Virus record (IMG/VR): IMGVR_UViG_3300046804_002345
Span: 1 to 35,380 of that record
Reading direction: 5' to 3' (one strand)
DNA from: a virus
DNA: 35,380 bases
The notes beneath the pieces were generated by a model, which was not told where the DNA came from, did not search any database, and saw only the letters and a program-made list of their open reading frames with translations. Below, one piece after another: positions 31,357 to 35,380 of the stretch. Position 1 is the stretch's first letter. Every line of letters starts with the position of its first letter. The translations under genes were made by a program, and so were the position numbers.

Positions 31357-31396
31357 GGCGTGTCGATTTGATTTCTAAAAATAAAAATGATAGGCT
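31357..31396 (+). promoter_or_regulatory. GGCGTGTCG element plus promoter
   Basis: GGCGTGTCG (31357-31365), two bases, TTGATT (31368), 17 bases, TAGGCT (31391) with TGA. Drives the 31428 gene. Confidence 0.65.
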
Positions 31397-31427
31397 GGAA
31401 GCCTGAAACTAAAGAAAGGAAAAAACA

Positions 31428-31643
31428 ATGAGAGGTTATTCTATTGTTGATTTACTAATTGACCAATACTATGCGCCAACTTCAATGAAGCGCAGATTTA
31501 ATGGCGGAATAATTAACTATGCTGAGAAGCGTGAGGATACTTATCCTGCTGAGGGTTGGTTAGATTTTGCTATTAGATACCGCCCAACGAATTCACTTAA
31601 AGATGAGTGGGCAACAGTTAGCGTGAGGGTTGAGGACTACTAA
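31428..31643 (+). CDS. Small phage protein, paralogue of 30401-30604 product
   Basis: 71-aa protein (MRGYSIVDLLIDQYYAPTSM...) aligning with the 67-aa protein at 30401 (YSI..LL, GIIN-AEK, RP, V-VED). GAAAGGAAAAAAC precedes the ATG. Function unknown. Confidence 0.65.
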   Translation: MRGYSIVDLLIDQYYAPTSMKRRFNGGIINYAEKREDTYPAEGWLDFAIRYRPTNSLKDEWATVSVRVEDY

Positions 31644-31667
31644 AATGTCAGACCATACTGCTAGGAT
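31642..31667 (+). promoter_or_regulatory. Noncanonical class-B promoter
   Basis: AAAATGTCAGACC, four bases, TGcTAGGAT; begins at the stop codon of the 71-aa gene and drives the zinc-ribbon gene run. Confidence 0.6.
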
Positions 31668-31691
31668 TGAATTAGAAAGAAAGGACAAAAA

Positions 31692-31847
31692 ATGAGTAAA
31701 ATAAAAAATGCTTTAGAAGAAATTCTAAATTGCGAATTGTGTAATGGCTTAGGCTATGAGGGTTGGTCTAATGGCGAGGACTATGATATTGAATGGTGCG
31801 AATGTAACCCTAATCACCTTATAGTAGAAAATGGAGAAATATACTAA
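31692..31847 (+). CDS. Mini zinc protein, DnaJ-like Cys pattern
   Basis: 51-aa protein (MSKIKNALEEILNCELCNGL...) with CxxCxGxGY then WCECNPNH, reminiscent of DnaJ-type zinc modules. AAAGGACAAAAA precedes the ATG. First of three tiny overlapping Cys-rich genes. Confidence 0.55.
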   Translation: MSKIKNALEEILNCELCNGLGYEGWSNGEDYDIEWCECNPNHLIVENGEIY

Positions 31848-31969
31848 TGTGCGCTGTTTGCTATGCTCAACGAATTGGGCTAAACTCTATTGGTGTAAAA
31901 CCTAGCGACCTATGCGATAATCATTATCGTGATTGGGTAGATGAAAAAATGATGGGAGAGTATTTCTAA
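31847..31969 (+). CDS. Mini Cys/His protein
   Basis: 40-aa protein (MCAVCYAQRIGLNSIGVKPS...) with CxxC and CDNH, a likely zinc site. Overlaps the preceding stop by one base (TAATG). Confidence 0.5.
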   Translation: MCAVCYAQRIGLNSIGVKPSDLCDNHYRDWVDEKMMGEYF

Positions 31970-32094
31970 TGCTAGAAAATGCTTGTTTAGAATGTAATGA
32001 AAATGAAGCAATAGATGGATTTTATTGCTTTGGTTGTGGAATTGATATATACTTTAGCGAAGAAACTATATTTGAAATGGGAGAGAATAACTAA
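31969..32094 (+). CDS. Mini zinc-ribbon protein
   Basis: 41-aa protein (MLENACLECNENEAIDGFYC...) with CxxC and CFGCG, a compact zinc-ribbon pattern. Overlaps both neighbours by one base (TAATG). Confidence 0.55.
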   Translation: MLENACLECNENEAIDGFYCFGCGIDIYFSEETIFEMGENN

Positions 32095-32393
32095 TGGGAA
32101 GTAATATGGCAACTGAAATGGCAGACGGAACACTAGAGGATTTAGGTATCCACTTAGATATTGAAACGCAGATTGGTATCCACTTATCTGCTAATCACTA
32201 TCCACCAGTGCCTAAGTTTATGGTCAAGCCTTGTATTGAGGCTATTGACGCAGTAAATGATTTAGGGCTATGGGACGCAGATATTGAATTACCTGAAGGC
32301 GTATCGTGGCGTGGATTGAATACTGCCCCTGCTCATGCTATTATTGAGGCTCACCACCTAAATGCGTGGATTATTGAAAGAGAGGAATACTAA
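32094..32393 (+). CDS. Phage protein, unknown
   Basis: 99-aa acidic, His-containing protein (MGSNMATEMADGTLEDLGIH...) with GIHLDIETQIGIHLSANHYP and PAHAIIEAHHLNAW. GGGAGAG precedes the ATG. I do not recognise the family. Confidence 0.6.
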   Translation: MGSNMATEMADGTLEDLGIHLDIETQIGIHLSANHYPPVPKFMVKPCIEAIDAVNDLGLWDADIELPEGVSWRGLNTAPAHAIIEAHHLNAWIIEREEY

Positions 32394-32638
32394 TGAAAAG
32401 ACTAATTGTTGTTTTATTGGCGTTATCGCTAATACCTACAAACGCTTATGCTAAAGTCAAAATAGAAAGATTTTCTAAGTGTGAATTACTAAATGAGGTT
32501 TATCCTCATGGAGTAGCCAAAAAAGGCTATGTTGAAAAAGGTAATGGTTTGACAGGAGAACCATTCGTAAATAATAAACTCTATGAAGCGAATAAAGGCA
32601 GAGATAGAGATAAAGATAATGTCGCTTGCGAAAGGTAA
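32393..32638 (+). CDS. Secreted Excalibur-domain protein
   Basis: 81-aa protein with a signal peptide (MKRLIVVLLALSLIPTNAYA, cut after AYA) and an Excalibur calcium-binding domain: KCELLNEVYPHG near residue 30 and GRDRDKDNVACE at the end, with the paired Cys and DxDxD loop of that family. The domain usually binds Ca2+ and occurs in surface proteins of Gram-positive bacteria. In a phage it would be exported and could alter the host surface (inference). Overlaps the upstream stop (TAATG). Confidence 0.75.
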   Translation: MKRLIVVLLALSLIPTNAYAKVKIERFSKCELLNEVYPHGVAKKGYVEKGNGLTGEPFVNNKLYEANKGRDRDKDNVACER

Positions 32639-32643
32639 ATAAA

Positions 32644-32859
32644 ATGGAATACTTATACTCAGTTACTTGCACTAATGACAATTCTACTAGCCCTGATTGG
32701 ATTGGTCGTTATAGTGACGCTTTAACTGCCGTTGAAATTTATCAGAAGTTTGTTGATTTTGGAGATGCCGTAGAGTATCGCACAATTAACTTATCAGAAC
32801 CTAGTGGCAAAATGCACACTAAGATTTTTTATCGTAATGGCAAGGTAGCAATAAAATGA
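32644..32859 (+). CDS. Small phage protein, unknown
   Basis: 71-aa protein (MEYLYSVTCTNDNSTSPDWI...) with alternating strands and helix (ALTAVEIYQKFVDFGD). ATG 32644 is chosen with AAAGG upstream; the frame is open from 32626 but has a weaker start. Overlaps the next gene (ATGA). Confidence 0.6.
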   Translation: MEYLYSVTCTNDNSTSPDWIGRYSDALTAVEIYQKFVDFGDAVEYRTINLSEPSGKMHTKIFYRNGKVAIK

Positions 32860-33086
32860 CTGCTACAATATTGAATATGGATCTCAAAAAAGTCGATGTG
32901 TTCAGTGTTGATATACTCATGCCTGACGATTTAATTGGTATTGATGGCATGGTATGTGAAGTTAAAGAAATTAATTCACTTAAAGATGGTTATGCAATTT
33001 CTTATGTAGATGAATATGGCGAACTAGAAGTAATTGAAGTAAGTGATGATGCAAAATTTGATTTCTATGTTTATATAGAAGACTAA
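32856..33086 (+). CDS. Small beta-rich phage protein
   Basis: 76-aa protein (MTATILNMDLKKVDVFSVDI...) predicted beta-rich (GMVCEVKEINSLKDGYAISY). Ends four bases before a GCCCC/GGGGC hairpin. Unknown function. Confidence 0.6.
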   Translation: MTATILNMDLKKVDVFSVDILMPDDLIGIDGMVCEVKEINSLKDGYAISYVDEYGELEVIEVSDDAKFDFYVYIED

Positions 33087-33089
33087 AAA

Positions 33090-33101
33090 GCCCCGAGGGG
33101 C
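33090..33101. terminator. Short GC hairpin after operon
   Basis: GCCCCGAGGGGC forms a short stem. No T-run on the plus strand, so a weak terminator. Followed by an ATGTCCGTTTTGT copy. Confidence 0.4.
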
Positions 33102-33104
33102 GAA

Positions 33105-33117
33105 ATGTCCGTTTTGT
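33105..33117 (+). repeat. ATGTCCGTTTTGT element, truncated copy
   Basis: First 13 bases of the 15-base element, followed by TA instead of CC. Confidence 0.6.
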
Positions 33118-33143
33118 TACGATTAAGTAGAACCTCCCATGAT

Positions 33144-33172
33144 TTGCTTATCTGATATTTTTATGATAAGAT
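33144..33172 (+). promoter_or_regulatory. Promoter with leaderless start
   Basis: TTGCTT, 17 bases, TAAGAT with TGA; ATG of the 50-aa gene begins six bases later. Confidence 0.65.
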
Positions 33173-33178
33173 TATTTT

Positions 33179-33331
33179 ATGAGACAAAAAAAGACACCTG
33201 AACAATTGCGTATCCTTATGGAATTACGCAGGTCTAATGCTGCCTCGTTTGTTAAGAGTAAGAAACACTATACTAGACAAAATAACAAAAAAATGATAGA
33301 ATTAGAAAATAAAAGTAAGGATGAGAAATGA
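33179..33331 (+). CDS. Small basic protein
   Basis: 50-aa Lys/Arg-rich protein (MRQKKTPEQLRILMELRRSN...), probably nucleic-acid binding by charge. No Shine-Dalgarno, and the -10 lies six bases upstream, so leaderless. Its stop overlaps the GP88 start (ATGA). Confidence 0.55.
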   Translation: MRQKKTPEQLRILMELRRSNAASFVKSKKHYTRQNNKKMIELENKSKDEK

Positions 33332-34044
33332 AACTAAAAAGAAGTAATGATAGGAAGGTTACTAATGCCGTATCAAAAAATGGAAAAACCCCAACAATTG
33401 CCAACACCTTTGGATTGCCTGCTGGAAAGGCTTTCTCGTGTCCTGGTGCCACTTCAGTTTGTGAGAGCGTTTGCTATGCAGGAAAACTCGAAAGAGTATA
33501 CAAGGGAGTAAGAGCGGTCCTCCTGCATAATTGGGAGTTATTGAAAGACGCAGATAAAGAAACAATGGTATCTCTGCTTAATGAGATGATTGTTGATTTC
33601 AAAAGTGATTGTGAAAAGAAAGACGCACCTAAACTATTCCGCATTCACTGGGACGGTGATTTCTTTAATGATACTTATGCACACGCATGGAAAGATGTAA
33701 TCGAAACTCATAGCGATGTTCAATTTTGGGTCTATACTCGTGTTAGATCTGCAGCAACAATTCTTAATGGTATCTCTAATCTATCTCTCTATTTTAGTAC
33801 TGATGAAGAGAATAAAGAAATTGCTTTAGAATTAAAAACTAATGGAGTACGCCTTGCATACCTTGCCAAAAATTTTGCGGTAGGTCAAGCAGACTTAAAG
33901 GCAATGATTGGCAAGCCTGGTGCTAAATGCCCTGAAAATGCTAAGCGAATTGCCCTAATTGACAAAGAAGGCTCAGCGTGTGTAAAATGTAGTCTATGCG
34001 TATTCAACAAGGCAGACATAGTATTTAGTGCGAGTAAAAAGTGA
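33328..34044 (+). CDS. GP88-family protein with Cys clusters
   Basis: 238-aa protein of the gene-product-88 family (PF17338) of actinophages. It begins MKLKRSNDRKVTNAVSKNGK. The N-terminal cluster is CPGATSVCESVCYAGK (C38, C45, C49). Then come IHWDGDFF, VQFWVYTR and a C-terminal cluster (C201, C218, C221, C224). The two cysteine sets suggest Fe-S or zinc binding, and the HWDGDFF block looks like a conserved active-site region. The biochemical role is not known to me. Coupled to the 50-aa gene upstream and an 18-codon ORF downstream. Confidence 0.8.
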   Translation: MKLKRSNDRKVTNAVSKNGKTPTIANTFGLPAGKAFSCPGATSVCESVCYAGKLERVYKGVRAVLLHNWELLKDADKETMVSLLNEMIVDFKSDCEKKDAPKLFRIHWDGDFFNDTYAHAWKDVIETHSDVQFWVYTRVRSAATILNGISNLSLYFSTDEENKEIALELKTNGVRLAYLAKNFAVGQADLKAMIGKPGAKCPENAKRIALIDKEGSACVKCSLCVFNKADIVFSASKK

Positions 34045-34097
34045 AAATAGTCTTATTACTTATCCTATTACTCATAGCCCTATTCCTCTACCAATAA
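34041..34097 (+). CDS. 18-aa hydrophobic microprotein (possible)
   Basis: GTG-started ORF (MKIVLLLILLLIALFLYQ) overlapping the GP88 stop (GTGA). Almost pure membrane segment. Too short for certainty; coupling makes it plausible. Confidence 0.35.
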   Translation: MKIVLLLILLLIALFLYQ

Positions 34098-34111
34098 TGT
34101 CCGTTTTGTCC
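34097..34111 (+). repeat. ATGTCCGTTTTGTCC element, copy
   Basis: Exact copy, one base into the stop of the 18-aa ORF and ten bases before the CRP/GlxR-like site at 34121. Confidence 0.65.
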
Positions 34112-34120
34112 TATTTGTCG

Positions 34121-34136
34121 TGTGGTCTAAATCACA
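34121..34136. promoter_or_regulatory. CRP/GlxR-like site
   Basis: TGTGGTCTAAATCACA, one mismatch from consensus. Confidence 0.55.
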
Positions 34137-34157
34137 CAAAAAATAGTGGATTTGGAT

Positions 34158-34186
34158 TTGCTAAAAATCTCAAAAAATGTTAGAAT
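34158..34186 (+). promoter_or_regulatory. Promoter of 55-aa gene
   Basis: TTGCTA, 17 bases, TAGAAT with extended TGT; drives the 34219 gene. Confidence 0.6.
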
Positions 34187-34218
34187 TGTATTATCAACTA
34201 GAAAAAGGAGAAATGAAA

Positions 34219-34386
34219 ATGGCAGTAGCAACAGCAACTTACAAGGTAGGCGACCTCTACACTTCACAGAAGTCAAAGGTAACAGGCACTATCACAGAAA
34301 TCAAGCCAAACAAAGACGGACAAAGTGTTCGTGTAAAACTTGATGTCGCTGGAACACCTCGCTGGACTACTTGGACAGCAAAGTAA
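34219..34386 (+). CDS. Small beta-barrel-like protein, paralogue of 35018 product
   Basis: 55-aa protein (MAVATATYKVGDLYTSQKSK...) sharing TYKVGDLYTSQKSKVTG with the 35018 protein (TYQIGDLFTTSKTGVTG). SH3- or Tudor-like beta pattern. ATG 34219 has GGAG eight bases upstream; ATG 34213 is too close. Confidence 0.6.
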   Translation: MAVATATYKVGDLYTSQKSKVTGTITEIKPNKDGQSVRVKLDVAGTPRWTTWTAK

Positions 34387-34408
34387 TTTAGCAAACGCTA
34401 ACGCCACC

Positions 34409-34447
34409 TGAGCAAGTGGAGGATAAACTGCTCACTTGATTTTCTAT
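34409..34447 (+). terminator. Possible terminator overlapping next promoter
   Basis: TGAGCA / TGCTCA inverted repeat followed by a T-rich stretch that also contains the -35 (TTGATT) of the next promoter. Confidence 0.35.
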
Positions 34448-34464
34448 CGTAGAAATGCTATGAT
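34436..34464 (+). promoter_or_regulatory. Promoter of 141-aa gene
   Basis: TTGATT, 17 bases, TATGAT with extended TGC; AAAGGAAA precedes the ATG at 34504. Confidence 0.65.
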
Positions 34465-34503
34465 AGTATAAGACCCAAAAACCCAAAAAGAAAGGAAATA
34501 CCA

Positions 34504-34929
34504 ATGGCTAGAAACCAAAAAGCAATTAGCGTGAAAATCGCTACAACTAAGGTCATCAAGGCTTTAGAAACTAAATTAGCAGAACTCAACAAGAGTTGGG
34601 CTAACCAATCAGAAAACGAAGCAAAGTATGAGAAGGCAAGAGAAAAGTGGCGTAAGGAAGTTGGCAAGTTTGCTGTTGCTAACATAGCAAAAGCAGAAAA
34701 CTTCCGCACTAACTATCGTTCTTGGAACAAAACTCTCAATGTAGATTTTGACCTAACCTGTAATGAAGCAGATTTTCCTGCTGAACCACAGCGTGATTTT
34801 GAGGTTCTACACCAACACTCTTACAATGAAATGAAAGAGGAAATTGAGAACGCAATCCGTATTCTCAAGATGACAGATGAGGAAGTAGTTTCTACTTCTA
34901 CCTACAACGCTATCGCTAGATACTTGTAA
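34504..34929 (+). CDS. Helical phage protein, unknown
   Basis: 141-aa protein, long charged helices in the first 90 residues (ALETKLAELNKSWANQSENE; KYEKAREKWRKEVGKFAVAN), likely coiled coil, then an acidic end. Family not recognised. Own promoter; no overlap with neighbours. Confidence 0.65.
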   Translation: MARNQKAISVKIATTKVIKALETKLAELNKSWANQSENEAKYEKAREKWRKEVGKFAVANIAKAENFRTNYRSWNKTLNVDFDLTCNEADFPAEPQRDFEVLHQHSYNEMKEEIENAIRILKMTDEEVVSTSTYNAIARYL

Positions 34930-35017
34930 TTAGATAGGCAGGGGAGGGTATTTGACTTCCCTGCCAAAATCTAGTAAAATAATAATAAGACCCAAAAACA
35001 GAAAGGCAAGACCCAAA

Positions 35018-35185
35018 ATGACATTAGGCGGATACACTTACCAAATTGGTGATTTATTCACAACAAGCAAAACAGGTGTTACAGGACGAATTGAAAAGTT
35101 TGTGCCACAAAGCAAAAATGTAACTCGTGTTATGTTGCGCTTAGCAAATGGACAACAGCGATTTGCTATGGTAAAAACTTACTAA
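35018..35185 (+). CDS. Small beta-barrel-like protein, paralogue of 34219 product
   Basis: 55-aa protein (MTLGGYTYQIGDLFTTSKTG...) aligned with the 34219 product. ATG 35018 is used; GAAAGGCAAGACCC lies upstream. Function unknown. Confidence 0.6.
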   Translation: MTLGGYTYQIGDLFTTSKTGVTGRIEKFVPQSKNVTRVMLRLANGQQRFAMVKTY

Positions 35186-35380
35186 TTGCGAACGAAACAG
35201 GGGCAGTTTCGTGAGTGTTCTCGCCCAATGTCGTAAGTAAGAACTCACTTAGTTTTCTCACTTGCGTTCACGGCAGATCTTCTGCGAAAGTCCCCTAGTG
35301 AGATCGTTCTCGCATAACGTTAAATTGCGATACACGCCCTGAGCATGGCACTAAAAGGCTCATAATTTATGCGTAAATAA
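35186..35380. other. Gene-free end of window with several hairpins
   Basis: No credible ORF. Hairpins include ACGAAAC/GTTTCGT near 35192-35212 and GCAGA/TCTGC near 35273-35285. GC content is higher than nearby spacers. Could hold an RNA gene or terminators; I cannot say which. Confidence 0.4.

Noticed and set aside
35186-35380. tRNA gene
   Set aside because: Hairpins do not form a cloverleaf with T-loop GTTCGAnTC or a conserved anticodon arm.

Overview
The window looks like part of an AT-rich tailed-phage genome, most likely a phage of an actinobacterium such as a low-GC freshwater lineage. The evidence is a portal gene, a large LamG-type minor tail protein, a battery of tail-fibre genes, a lysozyme-like lysin, a holin-like protein, and a right arm packed with tiny overlapping genes. 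The actinobacterial host is an inference. It rests on a GP88-family protein, an Excalibur-domain protein, a DUF6171-like zinc protein, LamG tail proteins of actinophage style, many start codons placed for leaderless translation, and spacer palindromes matching the actinobacterial CRP/GlxR consensus TGTGAnnTAnnTCACA. No tRNA, CRISPR array, integrase or transposase was seen.

Left part (1-26054), almost all on the minus strand. Read in the direction of transcription (right to left) it starts with a holin-like gene, an AT-rich spacer and a terminator. A tail-fibre cassette follows: three BppU_N-like proteins, two collagen-like Gly-X-Y proteins, several modular fibres sharing N- or C-terminal modules, and two repeat-rich proteins that each end in a Hint (intein-like) domain. 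The lysin is the only plus-strand gene here and has its own promoter. Interspersed are five 2-oxoglutarate/Fe(II) oxygenase homologues, a sulfotransferase and an adenosylcobalamin-dependent (class II) ribonucleotide reductase. The block ends with the 1231-aa LamG protein, a small protein and the portal gene, which runs off the window. Many fibre genes have their own extended -10 promoter (TGnTATAAT), and several start codons lie only 6-9 bases after the -10, as expected for leaderless mRNAs.

Right part (26072-35380), mainly plus strand. A divergent DHH-like gene heads a run of overlapping small genes. A short minus-strand group follows: an HNH endonuclease with a NUMOD4-like N-terminus and five small proteins. 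At 28979-29278 transcription diverges, and this spacer is highly structured: promoters on both sides, three CRP/GlxR-like palindromes, two DnaA-box-like nonamers and a 22-bp imperfect inverted repeat. Plus-strand operons of 18-100-aa proteins continue to the end, many with CxxC zinc-ribbon patterns. Their spacers repeat the same few elements: GGCGTGTCG two bases before a -35; ATGTCCGTTTTGTCC; CRP/GlxR-like 16-mers; and an unusual promoter class with AAAATGTCAGACC in place of a -35.

The most unusual content is (i) the pairing of hydroxylase-type enzymes and a sulfotransferase with collagen-like and Hint-tipped fibres, suggesting post-translational decoration and processing of tail fibres, and (ii) the repeated multi-element regulatory code in the small-gene arm. 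Both are inferences from sequence alone.
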